64,000 nt of DNA from [Leptolyngbya] sp. PCC 7376 (lineage in GTDB: Bacteria > Cyanobacteriota > Cyanobacteriia > Cyanobacteriales > MRBY01), in the NCBI RefSeq assembly GCF_000316605.1, contig NC_019683.1, positions 666,036 through 730,035 of the forward strand, written 5' to 3'. Under the pieces are notes generated by a model. The model made no database searches. It was not told the origin of the DNA and was given only the letters and a program-made list of their open reading frames with translations. Made by a program: the position numbers and the translations under genes. Shown here in pieces: positions 35,777 to 46,834 of this stretch (the first letter of the stretch is position 1; every line of letters starts with the position of its first letter).

Positions 35777-36880
35777 ATGCCAAGTAAACCCACTGCCATT
35801 GAATCTCTCAGTCCAAGGTTTAAGCTGCTGCTCAATGATCAAGCGTTATCTTCTGATGAGCAAAAATCCCTTGAGTCCGATGTGCTGTCCATCAATGTTT
35901 CTGAGGATATCGATGCGATCAGTATGTTCGATGTGACGCTGGAGTCGTGGAATGAAAGTAAGCAGGAATTAACTTGGATTGAGAGCAAATTTTTTGAGCT
36001 GGGTAATGAAGTCGAGATTCAAATGGGCTTCGAAACAAAGCTCAAAACAGTTTTTATTGGGCAAATTACTGGTTTAGAACCGGAGTTTAATTCTACTGAT
36101 AACCCTAAGCTCGTGGTGCGGGGCCATGATCGACGGCATTTACTTCTACGCGGTAAAAAGACAAAATCTTTCGCCAAAATGTCCGACGCGGCGATCGCCA
36201 AAAAGATTGCGGAGACCCATGGTTTAACCCCCAAGGTGGTAGAAACAAAACCGAAAATCACCCTTGAATCGGTGTTGCAACATAATCAAACCGATTTTGA
36301 ATTTTTGCAAGATCGGGCACGTCGGATTGGCTATGAACTGATGGTGGAAGGAAAAGAATTACATTTTCGCCCCCATGCTAATGACGAGAAAGCTGTGCTG
36401 AAACTCAGCGCCAAAAAGGATTTGCTCGATTTTTCGCCACGCCTGAGCACCATGACTCAACTGCCCCAAGTGGAAGTGCGCGGTTGGTCGATGATGGAAA
36501 AAAAAGCAGTGATGGGAGTCGCCAACGCCAGCAAAGAACCCAGCAAAATGGGTGGTAAAGCATTAGGGGTTGACCAAACGAAAAAAGCATTCGGGAAGTC
36601 TGTCGAAAAAGGTAGCCACACCGTTGTGACTAGCCCTGTCTCCACCAAAGCTGAAGCCGATTTACTCGCCATTGGACAGCTCAAAGATATGGCGATCGCC
36701 TATATCACCGCTGAAGGAACGATCCAAGGATTAGGAGATTTGCGGGCAGGTAAGACAATCGAAATTACTGATGCAGGCACTAAATTTAGTGGGCTGTATT
36801 ACTTGACCTCTGTACAACACAGCTTTTCTGAAGACAACGGCTACGCAACCAAATTCACCGCGAGGCGCAACTCGACCTAA
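35777..36880 (+). CDS. CIS baseplate hub protein (gp27/gpD-like, N-terminal half of Pvc8)
   Basis: A 367-residue hub protein. Recognisable segments are ISMFDVTLESWNES, VEIQMGF...TVFIGQITGLEPEF, LVVRGHDRRHLLLRGKK, LQHNQTDFEFLQDRARRIGYE and the terminal LGDLRAGKTIEI and YYLTSVQHSF. These are shared with phage late-control gpD and the first domain of VgrG. In PVC the hub and spike are fused as one VgrG-like protein; here they are two adjacent genes. Confidence 0.9.
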   Translation: MPSKPTAIESLSPRFKLLLNDQALSSDEQKSLESDVLSINVSEDIDAISMFDVTLESWNESKQELTWIESKFFELGNEVEIQMGFETKLKTVFIGQITGLEPEFNSTDNPKLVVRGHDRRHLLLRGKKTKSFAKMSDAAIAKKIAETHGLTPKVVETKPKITLESVLQHNQTDFEFLQDRARRIGYELMVEGKELHFRPHANDEKAVLKLSAKKDLLDFSPRLSTMTQLPQVEVRGWSMMEKKAVMGVANASKEPSKMGGKALGVDQTKKAFGKSVEKGSHTVVTSPVSTKAEADLLAIGQLKDMAIAYITAEGTIQGLGDLRAGKTIEITDAGTKFSGLYYLTSVQHSFSEDNGYATKFTARRNST

Positions 36881-36929
36881 ATCTTATTCTTCATGCTCCT
36901 CTTCCCTGTTCTCTCACTCTTTCCTACCC

Positions 36930-37739
36930 ATGATTGGCCTAGACTTAATCGCCCTCGAACAACCCCAACAAAAGATTTACGGCATGGTCATTGGCATTGT
37001 CACAAACAACCAAGATCCTGAAAAGTTGGGGCGCATTAAGGTGAAATTTCCGTGGCTCACCAACGCGGAAGAAAGTAAGGAAGGGGCAGAAAGTGATTGG
37101 GCAAGGATCGTCACTCCGATGGCTGGAGGCGATCGCGGCATGTTTATTTTGCCGGAGTTGGAGGATGAGGTTTTAGTCGCCTTTGAGCAGGGGGATATCA
37201 GTCAGCCCTATGTGCTTGGGGCATTGTGGAATGGTGTCGATAAACCGCCCATAGAAAAAGATGAAGATGAAAAAAATGACTTGCGTGTTTTTAAATCTCG
37301 TAATGGTAATAAGGTGATTTTTGATGATGCAGAAGGCAAAGAAAGAATCGTCATCCAGGATAAATTAGGCAAAAATAAAATCGTCATTCAAGACACCATT
37401 ATGATCTTTAATGACAAGGCAAAAGAACTTAAAGATTTAGAACCCGATAAAGCACAATTTACCCTTGATGCTTCTGCCACTCCTGTGAAAATTACTGTAG
37501 GTAAGGACCAAGATTTTCTCATCGAAGGAACAGGTAATATTACGTTTCAAAATCCTGATAAAGACTTTGCAATCGAATGTAAAAATTTCACGCTAAAAAC
37601 CAGTGCTAACACTACCATTGAAGCTGGAGGTAATGCTGAGATTACTGGAGATAAAGCTGCCTTTGAAGGAAAATCTGGGATGGATTTGAAATGCTCCTCT
37701 GGCGTGAAAGTAAATAGTAGTTCTTTGGAGGTGAGTTAG
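36930..37739 (+). CDS. CIS spike protein (gp5/VgrG OB-fold and beta-helix)
   Basis: A 269-residue protein. The OB fold (about 15-100) has YGMVIGIVTNNQDPEKLGRIKVKFPWL, AGGDRGMFILPELEDEVLVAFEQGD and PYVLGALWNG, the gp5/gpV signature. The remaining residues alternate short strands with Asp/Lys/Thr (IEAGGNAEITGDKAAFEGKSG), consistent with a trimeric beta-helical needle. It is the puncturing spike below the hub. The PAAR-like tip is encoded near the end of the locus. Confidence 0.92.
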   Translation: MIGLDLIALEQPQQKIYGMVIGIVTNNQDPEKLGRIKVKFPWLTNAEESKEGAESDWARIVTPMAGGDRGMFILPELEDEVLVAFEQGDISQPYVLGALWNGVDKPPIEKDEDEKNDLRVFKSRNGNKVIFDDAEGKERIVIQDKLGKNKIVIQDTIMIFNDKAKELKDLEPDKAQFTLDASATPVKITVGKDQDFLIEGTGNITFQNPDKDFAIECKNFTLKTSANTTIEAGGNAEITGDKAAFEGKSGMDLKCSSGVKVNSSSLEVS

Positions 37740-38123
37740 ATGGATATTGATTTTCTCGGGGTCGGGTGGCGATCGCCTCTTATCCTCGAAAAAGGATCAT
37801 TCCAAACGGCTCGCTACGAAGCAGCTGTACAGCAATCAGTGTGGATGATTCTCAGTACTGCCAAAGGAGAGCGGGTGATGCGTCCCACTTTTGGTTGTGG
37901 CATCCATGACCGCGTTTTCTCGCCTAATAGTTCTGGCACTGTGGGTGAAATTGTTAACGATGTGCGGGAGTCTTTGACGGAATGGGAACCCCGCATTGAT
38001 TTACTGGATGTTGATACGACGGCTGATGAAGAAAACCCTAATGTTTTGTTGATTCGGGTGCATTATCAAGTGCGGACAACCAACAATATTTTTAATCTTG
38101 TTTATCCCTTCTATCTACAATGA
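37740..38123 (+). CDS. CIS baseplate wedge protein gp25-like (Pvc9/Cis9)
   Basis: A 127-residue protein with the gp25/lysozyme-like wedge signature: VQQSVWMILSTAKGERVMRPTFGCGIHDRVF, then ESLTEWEPRI and VHYQVRTTNN. gp25 nucleates sheath polymerisation on the baseplate. The ATG abuts the spike stop, and its stop overlaps the next ATG (ATGA). Confidence 0.93.
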   Translation: MDIDFLGVGWRSPLILEKGSFQTARYEAAVQQSVWMILSTAKGERVMRPTFGCGIHDRVFSPNSSGTVGEIVNDVRESLTEWEPRIDLLDVDTTADEENPNVLLIRVHYQVRTTNNIFNLVYPFYLQ

Positions 38124-41100
38124 CTTCTTCGCCACCAAAAATTGATCAACGGCGTTATGAAGATGTCGTTCAACAGCTCTGTTCTCTCACTGAGAGATAT
38201 ACGGCAGAGTTGCAGATTGTTGACGAATTGTTATTAGGAAAAGTTTTAGCTAAAGATGTTTTTGATAGTGAAGAGAATCTGATTATTTCAGCACATAAAA
38301 CAGTAGTGGAAGTTGCTAATGAAACGACACAAGTTGCACTAGATGATTTGCTAGAAAGCGGCATTGAAGAAGTTTGGATAAAGCGTTGGCATTCAGAGAA
38401 TATAGATGCTGGGAAAGCACTAATTCGGATTTTTGGAAATATGGTTGCGACGGTTAGCGATCGCCTTAATCGTGTGCCAGAGAAAAATTTCCTCAGCTTT
38501 TTAGATCTGATCGGCTCACAACTTAAACCCCCAGAAGCGGCAAGGGTTCCTCTGACATTTCAGTTGGCGGAAGGGACAAAAAGTGATGCTTTCGTACCGG
38601 AAAATACCCCTGTTGCAGCACCTCCCAGCGAAGATCAAGCTGATGAAATTATTTTTGAAACGGATCGTCCCCTCGTGTTGACTCCAGCCCAACTCCAAAC
38701 GGTATGGATGCAAGATCCACGTACCCAAACTTGGAGCGATCGCCTTTCTGCTGCCACTGGAAATACTAGTACTGCCTACGAAGCTTTTGCTGGAGAACAG
38801 AACGTTGCGCACCATCTCTATGTCAGTTGCCCAGAGATTTTTGCGTTAGAGGGATTGAAGGCGATCGCCCTAAAGATTACGAGTAAAAATAACACCCAAG
38901 CGAAACAACTTAAACAACTCAGTCCCACTTGGGAAACCTGGCAGTCAGGGGTGTGGCAAAGTCTCGAACCAACCCGCAATAATGTGCAATCGCGAATTTG
39001 GAATCTTGGCTTTACGGATGTGCCAACGCTAAAAACGACTACCTACCACGGGCAAACGGCACGCTGGTTACGGGCGACATTAACCGGACATCCTCAAAAC
39101 ACACCAATTATTAATGGCATTGACTGCACGGCAGAAATTGTCCGTGAGAATTTAATCCCCACCAAGGCTCTGAGTAATGATGTAGCGGTGGATTTGAGCA
39201 AAGATTTTTATCCGTTTGGGGAAGAGTCTGCCCTCAATGACGCATTTTACGTGCAGCTCCAAACTGAGTCGGTGCATCCTAATGGCAAGGTCACAGTTGA
39301 AATCGATCTCTCGGAGGCAAATGAAGTAACAGCTGCGGATGTGACAGTGCAATGGGAACTCGGTGATGGTTTGCAATGGCAAGCCGTGACCTTTTCGGAA
39401 GGTGATATTCAGTTTTATGGTGGTTTGAAACTCACTGCTACGCTCACCCTCCCTGAGACTTTGCCGGAACTGAGTACGGTCGATGGGGAAACGGGCTATT
39501 GGTTGCGAGCGAGAATTACGGAGGGCTTTTTTGGCATTCTTCCGAAGGCACGACGCTATCCGATTTATGATGAGTTGACTATTGTGGGAACCCAAGCCAA
39601 TATGGGTCGCAATCAAGTGGTGGTCGATAGTGCAGACATCCTTGAAGTGGGCGATATTGTGCGGCTGTATCCCATCACCACAGGGGAAACTTACCAATAT
39701 CCCGAAGAGCATGAAATTACGGCGATCGCCTACGACACGAAAACAATTAGCCTCGACACAAATCTAAAACAGACTTTGGCAGTGGGAACGCGAGTTTTAC
39801 GGAAAACCATTGCGAGTGAAACACCAACCCCGATCCATGAGCCACCCCAAGTGAAATTTATTCGGCTCAGCTATGATTTCGTGCTGACACAAACCGCAAC
39901 CATCGCCGCTGAAAATAATTTTGGGTATGCGATTGGCACGCCTTTTCAAACCCAACTTGCTCGCAGTGCTCAAGTGGGCGATCGCCATCTAGATTTAGAC
40001 AAGATCGATCATTTAGATGTGGGGGAAATTGTCACTACGCCCGACGCGAATTATCAAATTATTGGCATTATGCCCGCCGCGAAACGGCTTTTATTAGGTA
40101 AGGCGATCGCCAAATACACGCCAAAATATAGCGAGATTACAAGAGAATTTCGGCCTTTTGTGGGCATTGCTGAAACTGAACCAACATTGTATTTAGGTTT
40201 TAATCAACCGTTTAGCAACAACACAACGACCCTATATTTCCAGATTGACCCACCCGATCCCGATATGGAACCGGATTTCAGTGGAGATGCGCCACAACTG
40301 GTTTGGGAATATAGTAGTCCGCAGGGTTGGCAACGCCTCGGTGTGCAGGATGAAACGAAAGGATTTTCGCAACGAGGCATCGTTCAATTTATTGCGCCAG
40401 CGGATTTTTCTGTGTGGCGATCGCGGAATCAAGAACAAGCGTGGTTGCGAGTGCGATGGGTATCGGGAGCCTTTCCCATTCCACCTCAGATGCGCCGCAT
40501 TTTAACGAATACCACCTGGGCAAATCAGGCCACAACCCTTACATCTGAAGTGCTTGGTTCCAGTAATAACAACGCCGACCAAATTTTCTATACTCGCCAA
40601 ACTCCAGTGCTGATGGGCGAAACTTTAGGGGTGCAAGAGGATGAAATCCCGGAGCAATTGTTAGGGAAAGATTCTCTAAATATCGTTAAAAATGACCTCG
40701 GTGAAATCGAAGAAATTTGGGTAAAGTGGCAGGAAGTACCGGATTTCTATAGCTCACGATCAGGCGATCGCCATTACACCTTGGATCGACAGAGCGGCAA
40801 AATTCAGTTTGGGGATGGACAAGCGGGTTTAATTCCGCCAGCAGGGCAACAAAATATTAGATTGGCACGCTATCAAACGGGCGGTGGCACACAGGGTAAT
40901 ATTGCTGCCAATACGGTCACCCAACTGAAAACCACCATTCCCTATGTGGCGAGTGTGATCAATCTCGAAGCGGCAGGCGGTGGTGCAGAACAGGAAGCGC
41001 TGACATCATTAAAAGAACGTGCCCCCAAACAATTACGCCATCGTGATCGCGCCGTAACCTTACAGGATGTGGGCGATTTAGCCTATGAAGCCTCTACCGA

Positions 41101-41779
41101 AGTCGCCCGCGTGAAAGTCCTCACACCGGATTTACTCACACCGAATTTCAATGCGATTAATGAACAATTTTGGGTCGATCCTACTGAGGAATTTGCCGAC
41201 TTTGAAACATTGCTCGATAGCCAAGCCAAGAAAATCAATAGCAATGCAGAACGGGATTTATTGACCGCATCTCTACGCAATCTGCAAACCCAATGCGGTT
41301 CTGTGCAACTGATCGTGTTGCCCCAAAGTGGCGATCGCCGACCCACTGCAAGCCTTGGATTATTGGAAGATATTCGTACTCACATCGAAAATCGCGCCGA
41401 AGCGTCGATCAATGTGTTGATGGTTCCACCGCGTTGGCAGGAAGTGAAAGTTCGTGCGGAGTTGGTACCTGTCTCTCTCGATGAAGCTGATCGCATTAGT
41501 CAGGAAGTGTTGGAAAGATTAGACGAATTTCTCCATCCTCTAATGGGCGGAACTGAGGGCACTGGTTGGGAATTTGGTCGTTATCCCCATGATTCAGACC
41601 TCTATGCCCTCTTGCAATCTTTGCCGGAAGTGGACTTTGTGCGATCGCTCAATATCGAGTTAGTAGAGGCTGAAGGCAATGAAAATCAAGCATTGGGAGA
41701 CTTCGACGAAACGACTTTGATTTATTCTGGCCGTCACAATATCACCCTTGTTTCACCCCGAGGAGGACAATCCCGATGA
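38120..41779 (+). CDS. Large CIS baseplate J-family wedge protein (Pvc11/Cis11-like)
   Basis: A 1219-residue baseplate protein. The start [21 protein letters not shown] and the segment [29 protein letters not shown] are the normal N-terminal signature. Between them about 50 residues (approximately 29-80, [13 protein letters not shown]...[14 protein letters not shown]) look like an insertion. Four internal beta-rich domains follow. The baseplate-J core near 880-1190 has [56 protein letters not shown]. It forms the wedge ring that opens on triggering. Confidence 0.9.
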   Translation: MTSSPPKIDQRRYEDVVQQLCSLTERYTAELQIVDELLLGKVLAKDVFDSEENLIISAHKTVVEVANETTQVALDDLLESGIEEVWIKRWHSENIDAGKALIRIFGNMVATVSDRLNRVPEKNFLSFLDLIGSQLKPPEAARVPLTFQLAEGTKSDAFVPENTPVAAPPSEDQADEIIFETDRPLVLTPAQLQTVWMQDPRTQTWSDRLSAATGNTSTAYEAFAGEQNVAHHLYVSCPEIFALEGLKAIALKITSKNNTQAKQLKQLSPTWETWQSGVWQSLEPTRNNVQSRIWNLGFTDVPTLKTTTYHGQTARWLRATLTGHPQNTPIINGIDCTAEIVRENLIPTKALSNDVAVDLSKDFYPFGEESALNDAFYVQLQTESVHPNGKVTVEIDLSEANEVTAADVTVQWELGDGLQWQAVTFSEGDIQFYGGLKLTATLTLPETLPELSTVDGETGYWLRARITEGFFGILPKARRYPIYDELTIVGTQANMGRNQVVVDSADILEVGDIVRLYPITTGETYQYPEEHEITAIAYDTKTISLDTNLKQTLAVGTRVLRKTIASETPTPIHEPPQVKFIRLSYDFVLTQTATIAAENNFGYAIGTPFQTQLARSAQVGDRHLDLDKIDHLDVGEIVTTPDANYQIIGIMPAAKRLLLGKAIAKYTPKYSEITREFRPFVGIAETEPTLYLGFNQPFSNNTTTLYFQIDPPDPDMEPDFSGDAPQLVWEYSSPQGWQRLGVQDETKGFSQRGIVQFIAPADFSVWRSRNQEQAWLRVRWVSGAFPIPPQMRRILTNTTWANQATTLTSEVLGSSNNNADQIFYTRQTPVLMGETLGVQEDEIPEQLLGKDSLNIVKNDLGEIEEIWVKWQEVPDFYSSRSGDRHYTLDRQSGKIQFGDGQAGLIPPAGQQNIRLARYQTGGGTQGNIAANTVTQLKTTIPYVASVINLEAAGGGAEQEALTSLKERAPKQLRHRDRAVTLQDVGDLAYEASTEVARVKVLTPDLLTPNFNAINEQFWVDPTEEFADFETLLDSQAKKINSNAERDLLTASLRNLQTQCGSVQLIVLPQSGDRRPTASLGLLEDIRTHIENRAEASINVLMVPPRWQEVKVRAELVPVSLDEADRISQEVLERLDEFLHPLMGGTEGTGWEFGRYPHDSDLYALLQSLPEVDFVRSLNIELVEAEGNENQALGDFDETTLIYSGRHNITLVSPRGGQSR

Positions 41780-42738
41780 GCTTGCCATTACCAAACCTCG
41801 ATGATCGCAACTATGCCCAGCTCGTCGAAGAGGCGATCGCCCAGATTCCGGTGGAATATCCTGAGTGGACGGATCACAACCCCTCCGATACGGGTATTGT
41901 GCTGATCGAAATGTTGGCGTGGCTCACGGAAATGGTGCTGTATCGCGTCAATCAAGTCCCTGACCAAAACATTGCTAGTTTCCTGAGTTTGCTGAAGGGA
42001 GAACCCTATGAGCTACCCATTAATCTGACTCCTGACCAGCAACAGGAACATCTTCAAACCGAAATTCGCACCACCCTATCGCAGCTCCGTCAACGTTATC
42101 GAGCGATCACGACCCCAGATTTTCGTCATTTAATTTTGCATGAATGGACGCGTCAAGCCACTGCGACTGATCTCACAGTGCAACGGGTGAAATGTTTACC
42201 CCAACGTAATCTCACTTCCGTAACGCCCTATGAAACAGCGAAAAGTCATATCAGTTTGGTGATTGTGCCCAAACAAACAGAACAACTCACCGCCAATCCC
42301 CTTTCCCAAAATCCCCGCAAGCTATTTGAGTTTCTCGATGCTCGTCGCTTACTGACTACTCAATTGCATGTCATCACTCCAACCTATGTGGCGATCGCCC
42401 TGGAAACAAAACTGATTTTGCAAGACGGTAGCCAACCCGAAACTGTGAAAAAACGAGCCCAACAGGAACTGAGTTTATTTTTCCATCCCACCCAATCCGG
42501 TCGATATTGGCAAGGGAAAGGCTGGCAGTTTGGTCGTAGTGTCTATATCTCTGAGCTATATAGCCTCTTGGATCAGGTCGAAGGCGTTGATTATGTTAGC
42601 GAATTAATCTTGCGAGATGCTGAGAGCAATGACGTTCAAGAAGTTACCTTGGCACCCGATCAACTAGTCGAATTCACCCTAGAAAGGAGCCAAATTTCAA
42701 CAGTTGTCCAAGTGGGCAATGAAACTCGCGAGATTTAA
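41776..42738 (+). CDS. Second CIS baseplate J-family protein (Pvc12/Cis12-like)
   Basis: A 320-residue protein starting [41 protein letters not shown], the standard gp6/Pvc12-like opening, with [19 protein letters not shown] next. The C-terminal half has [40 protein letters not shown]. It pairs with the larger J protein as the wedge heterodimer. Its ATG overlaps the upstream stop (ATGA). Confidence 0.9.
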   Translation: MSLPLPNLDDRNYAQLVEEAIAQIPVEYPEWTDHNPSDTGIVLIEMLAWLTEMVLYRVNQVPDQNIASFLSLLKGEPYELPINLTPDQQQEHLQTEIRTTLSQLRQRYRAITTPDFRHLILHEWTRQATATDLTVQRVKCLPQRNLTSVTPYETAKSHISLVIVPKQTEQLTANPLSQNPRKLFEFLDARRLLTTQLHVITPTYVAIALETKLILQDGSQPETVKKRAQQELSLFFHPTQSGRYWQGKGWQFGRSVYISELYSLLDQVEGVDYVSELILRDAESNDVQEVTLAPDQLVEFTLERSQISTVVQVGNETREI

Positions 42739-42759
42739 TACACCACTCATTAAAAACTG

Positions 42760-44349
42760 ATGACGCTCAACTCAAACCAGCCCAATAGCCAATACATTAA
42801 TTATCTACCTCCAGTACTTCAGGAAGATCAATTGCTGTCGCAGTTTCTGTTGAGTTTTGAGCAAGTTCTTACAGGTTTTGAAACAGCACCTCAAGCTGCC
42901 TCAATCATTACATCTGATACCGTTTCACCGCCGGGCTTAGAAAGTATTCTCGATAATATTCATCTGTACTTTAGCCCCCAAGAAACACCTTCAGAATTTC
43001 TGCCATGGCTAGCGGGATGGGTTGGCTTAAGCCTACGAGATGAATGGGATGTAAGAGTTAAACGAGAATTTATTCGGCAGGTTATTTCTCTCTATCAATT
43101 GCGTGGCACAAAAATTGGCTTAGAAAAAGTCTTAGCCTTGTACTTAAAGAACTCTGGCTTTGGCGATAAAGTCAAAGTTTTTGAACATTTTGAACATTTG
43201 CCTCATTATTTCCAAGTTCAGCTAACTTTACCCGACCGCGACCCAGAAAAATATTGGCGGCAAGCTCGCATTGCCAAGGCAATTATTGACCAAGAAAAAC
43301 CAGCTCATACCTATTACACGCTGAAAATTCTTGTGCCGACGATGCAGATCACAAAGGATGTGCAGCAATATTTCAGCTTTACGCTTATTGATCCGCCTCA
43401 AAAACGAGTTTTCAATCTGACTGTGACGATTACGCCCGATGCTAAAAACCCCGAAAAAGATCTGAATTGGATTGCTCAACAATTAAAAATTCACTTCGAT
43501 AATGGAATTGAATCAATTAGATTCCCGACTCGTAAAACCATCATTCAAGATGAATCCTTTGCACTGGAATTTCAAACGACACATCAACAATTCTTGAAAT
43601 CTCTTGATGGTTTTAAATTGACTATTTCCAACCAAACCGATAGTAAATTTATGGGGACGATCGCCGTTGACGTTAGTTACCAACTTAATCGTCAGAATGT
43701 AACCAACCGCATCTATACAGAGCAGCTCAACCTCAATCCAGTCCTACGAATGGTCGATTCTAAAGATGGTCGAGGAAGTAGCGTTATTTATGGCGATCGC
43801 GATCCTGCTGGCCTGATGATTACTGATGCGATAGAAGCTGAGCCGATTCCATTCTACTTATTCGATGATCCTGAAAAGCAAGTTTTTACGATTGATACTC
43901 GTATTATCGTCGAATCCGCTATCGAAACCGTGAACCAAGATGATGAATCCATCGAGCAACCTGTCGAAATTACGCGAGATTTAATGTTTAAACTTGGGGC
44001 GACAATTCGTGAGCAAAACTCTAATAGTTATTTATTAAGTTCTCGCCCAAATATTGAAAATAATATTCTCTCTTTTCAGAAAGTTGTAACTCATGAACAA
44101 TTTCTCAAGACTGTCGAAGGTTATCAACTTAGATTGAAAAATCTTAGCCTTAAACAGCTGTCTGGAGAAGTACAGATTGATGTGTCATTTCAATTGAATA
44201 ACGAAACTGTAACCCATCGGATCCTTACACAATCCTTTAACCTTGCTGCCCTAGGAGAATATGATCGAATGCAAATTTGTCAACGAAATGAAGCTGGTGA
44301 AATCATTGCTGGCAACACTATCCTAGGAACCACGAGTCAAGCTATTTGA
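42760..44349 (+). CDS. CIS tail protein I-like baseplate component with repeated C-terminal domains
   Basis: A 529-residue protein. Residues 1-190 (YINYLPPVLQEDQLLSQFLLSFEQVL, PSEFLPWLAGWVGLSLRDEWD, RQVISLYQLRGTKIGLEKVL) match phage P2 protein I-like tail/baseplate domains. The remainder contains two copies of a related beta-rich module, one near 265-330 (HQQFLKSLDGFKLTISNQT) and one near 445-510 (HEQFLKTVEGYQLRLKNLS), both with DVS-FQLN-type strands. These may be docking sites for the fibre encoded next. Confidence 0.8.
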   Translation: MTLNSNQPNSQYINYLPPVLQEDQLLSQFLLSFEQVLTGFETAPQAASIITSDTVSPPGLESILDNIHLYFSPQETPSEFLPWLAGWVGLSLRDEWDVRVKREFIRQVISLYQLRGTKIGLEKVLALYLKNSGFGDKVKVFEHFEHLPHYFQVQLTLPDRDPEKYWRQARIAKAIIDQEKPAHTYYTLKILVPTMQITKDVQQYFSFTLIDPPQKRVFNLTVTITPDAKNPEKDLNWIAQQLKIHFDNGIESIRFPTRKTIIQDESFALEFQTTHQQFLKSLDGFKLTISNQTDSKFMGTIAVDVSYQLNRQNVTNRIYTEQLNLNPVLRMVDSKDGRGSSVIYGDRDPAGLMITDAIEAEPIPFYLFDDPEKQVFTIDTRIIVESAIETVNQDDESIEQPVEITRDLMFKLGATIREQNSNSYLLSSRPNIENNILSFQKVVTHEQFLKTVEGYQLRLKNLSLKQLSGEVQIDVSFQLNNETVTHRILTQSFNLAALGEYDRMQICQRNEAGEIIAGNTILGTTSQAI

Positions 44350-44399
44350 TCTATCGAATTTATTAATTTCTTTTCTGTTTTTTTAGGAGTACAAAACCA

Positions 44400-46811
44400 A
44401 TGCCTGCTAAGCAAGATTTTACGAACTTTGCCACCGAGCGACCGAATTATTTCCCTGGTCAATTTCTCCTAGAAGATGATTTTGAACTTCAGCATAAATA
44501 CCTCGGCGATCGCCAAACTTATCATAATCAAAGTTTGCAGGTTTCAGGCATCCTTGAAGGCTTGGAAGTTACACCAATCAAAGATAAAAAAGAAGTGGAA
44601 ATTGCTGCTGGTACAGCGATTGATAGTGCAGGTAATCTACTAGTCTTAAAAAATAAACTCAATTTTTCTGGTTTTGGGGAGCTGACCAAAGGCACTTTAT
44701 TTATTCAATTCATTCAAGAGAAAACTAATAAACAACAGGAAGAAATCGCCGAAAGCTTTACTCGCTGGACAGAAAATATTGTTGTCGGCATTGCTGAAAC
44801 GCTAACCGACGAGGCGATCGCCTTATGTAGCTACGAAACTATTGGCGATGACGAAGTCCGAGTAGACAGCGCTATCAGTGAATATTCCGGTGTCTATCTT
44901 CCCAATGCCACTAACCAAAATTTATCGCTACGCTCCGGCGGTACGGCAAACCCTAGCCTCGCTGTTTTAAATGGCAGTCTCAAAGTAACTGGCGATGCTG
45001 AAACTCTTGGGAATCAAGCAATTGGTCAAAATCTGGATGTAGCTGGAAAAGTGGCAATCGCCTATGAAAGCCAAGATGCAGACGGCGATGCTTTGACAAT
45101 TGGTTCCACCTTACGGCTAGGACATAACCTTCAATATGGCTGGGTACAATCTCACGGCGGCAAGCCCTTAGCTGTCAATCCTCTTGGTAACAACGTTGGT
45201 ATCGGCACAACAGATCCACAAGATATTTTAGAAGTTGTCGCCTCAAGTAGTGGTAAAGCATTGACATTACGAGGTAAGCCAGATGCCACATCACCGATGC
45301 TGACATTTGCGAATCCAGACAATCCACAAACTACCGTCATCACCCCAAGAGATAGCGACATTCTCAACATTGAGTATGGCTCTACCACACCTCTAAAAAT
45401 TGAACAGTCAGGCAAAGTCACAATTCCCGGAGAGATTTCCGCAGGCAATAAATTGACAGTTGCTGAAACATTAAACCTTGACGGCGCTAAACAACTTATC
45501 TTTAGCGATGCAGATACCAGTAATAATCTCAAGGTGCAATTGTGGTCTGGCTATGGACTAGGCATTAATAGTGACACATTATTTTATGCTGCTGATGGTA
45601 ACCACTCATGGCGTAATAAAGATGGTGTTACTGAACGCATGAAATTAACGACCGCAGCTGGAGGAGGCCTTGCTGTCTATGGCACTGGAGATTCATCATT
45701 TGCTGGCAACCTAAGCATTAGTAAAACATTAACTGTTTCTGGAAGCACAGCAGTTAACGGAAATTTGACAATTAGTGGCGAGGCCTCCCTTGGCTATGAG
45801 GTTGCGGTGACGAACTTTGGTGCGAAACTTAGTTCCGGTTTTTACGAAAACAGTGGCGATCCTAATGCAGTAGGTGATGTCCCGGATACTAGTCATACTT
45901 GGAGCCATTTAATAAATGCGCGTCATAGTAACCGCAACAATAACAATCAGCTCCAAATTGCAGCTTCCTATGCTGTAAATGATCGCCTATTTTTCCGGAA
46001 AATCTCAGCATCTGGAACCAATAATCCAAGCTGGAATGAAGTTGCGACAAGAGGTACCAATACTTTCACTGGACAACAAATATTTCAAAATACGATAAGT
46101 GGTGCTCCAGAAGGCTACATCAAAGCACAATTTGTTTTGAGTGGCGGTGGAGTCGTTTCTTGGGGGGGGATTAATGGACGCTTGAAATGGACACAAAGGT
46201 TCATTGCGATCACAATGCAAAAGTCGACATTCTTCCCGGCTGGACATATCAATATTACTCAACCCACAACCAGTATCCCGAAGAGTAATGTCCATGATGG
46301 CAAAGCACGGTCAGCGACGGCAGCAGGGGTACTGCTTAAAGATTGGGAAGCTTTATATGCAGTTCACACGGTTAAAGGTGATCAATCAGCCGTTTCCTAT
46401 CGGATTGTTTATTACAACAAAAATTTCAATCCGCCGAGTAACTGGATTCTTGTTGCTGTTGTGAATAATGATAATGGCTCAATTAAGTTAGGTAGTGGTC
46501 AAATTATTCATAAAGCCCAACGAAATGATTTTGTGATTGCTGGTTTTGTGAACTCAACTGGCACTATCGTTGGTGGTAGTGGTTTTACGGCAAGAAGAAG
46601 AAGTAAGGGATTATATGACATTACTTTTACTCGCCCATTTTCGACTCGACCTGCAATTGTTGCTGCACAGCATAATGGGGATGGTTCTAACACCAGAGAT
46701 AATGCCATTGTGACTGTTATTAATGCGGGTAATTGTCGGATTAAAACTGGTGACGGTAATGGGAATGCAAGCGATCGCCACTTCTGTTTCTTCTGTATGG
46801 GAGCGGTTTAA
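44400..46811 (+). CDS. CIS tail fibre with C-terminal H-type lectin domain
   Basis: An 803-residue fibre. The N-terminal 150 residues (RPNYFPGQFLLEDDFELQHKYLGDRQTYH) are the baseplate-attachment domain seen in CIS fibres. The middle is a beta-helical shaft of Gly/Asn/Thr-rich repeats with phage-fibre phrases such as NVGIGTTDPQDILEV. The last 70 residues (GLYDITFTRPFSTRPAIVAAQ...ASDRHFCFFCMG) resemble an H-type lectin, a sugar-binding trimer. This is the likely receptor-binding or surface-contact part. Confidence 0.85.
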   Translation: MPAKQDFTNFATERPNYFPGQFLLEDDFELQHKYLGDRQTYHNQSLQVSGILEGLEVTPIKDKKEVEIAAGTAIDSAGNLLVLKNKLNFSGFGELTKGTLFIQFIQEKTNKQQEEIAESFTRWTENIVVGIAETLTDEAIALCSYETIGDDEVRVDSAISEYSGVYLPNATNQNLSLRSGGTANPSLAVLNGSLKVTGDAETLGNQAIGQNLDVAGKVAIAYESQDADGDALTIGSTLRLGHNLQYGWVQSHGGKPLAVNPLGNNVGIGTTDPQDILEVVASSSGKALTLRGKPDATSPMLTFANPDNPQTTVITPRDSDILNIEYGSTTPLKIEQSGKVTIPGEISAGNKLTVAETLNLDGAKQLIFSDADTSNNLKVQLWSGYGLGINSDTLFYAADGNHSWRNKDGVTERMKLTTAAGGGLAVYGTGDSSFAGNLSISKTLTVSGSTAVNGNLTISGEASLGYEVAVTNFGAKLSSGFYENSGDPNAVGDVPDTSHTWSHLINARHSNRNNNNQLQIAASYAVNDRLFFRKISASGTNNPSWNEVATRGTNTFTGQQIFQNTISGAPEGYIKAQFVLSGGGVVSWGGINGRLKWTQRFIAITMQKSTFFPAGHINITQPTTSIPKSNVHDGKARSATAAGVLLKDWEALYAVHTVKGDQSAVSYRIVYYNKNFNPPSNWILVAVVNNDNGSIKLGSGQIIHKAQRNDFVIAGFVNSTGTIVGGSGFTARRRSKGLYDITFTRPFSTRPAIVAAQHNGDGSNTRDNAIVTVINAGNCRIKTGDGNGNASDRHFCFFCMGAV

Positions 46812-46834
46812 AGCAGTATTCACAACAATAAATT

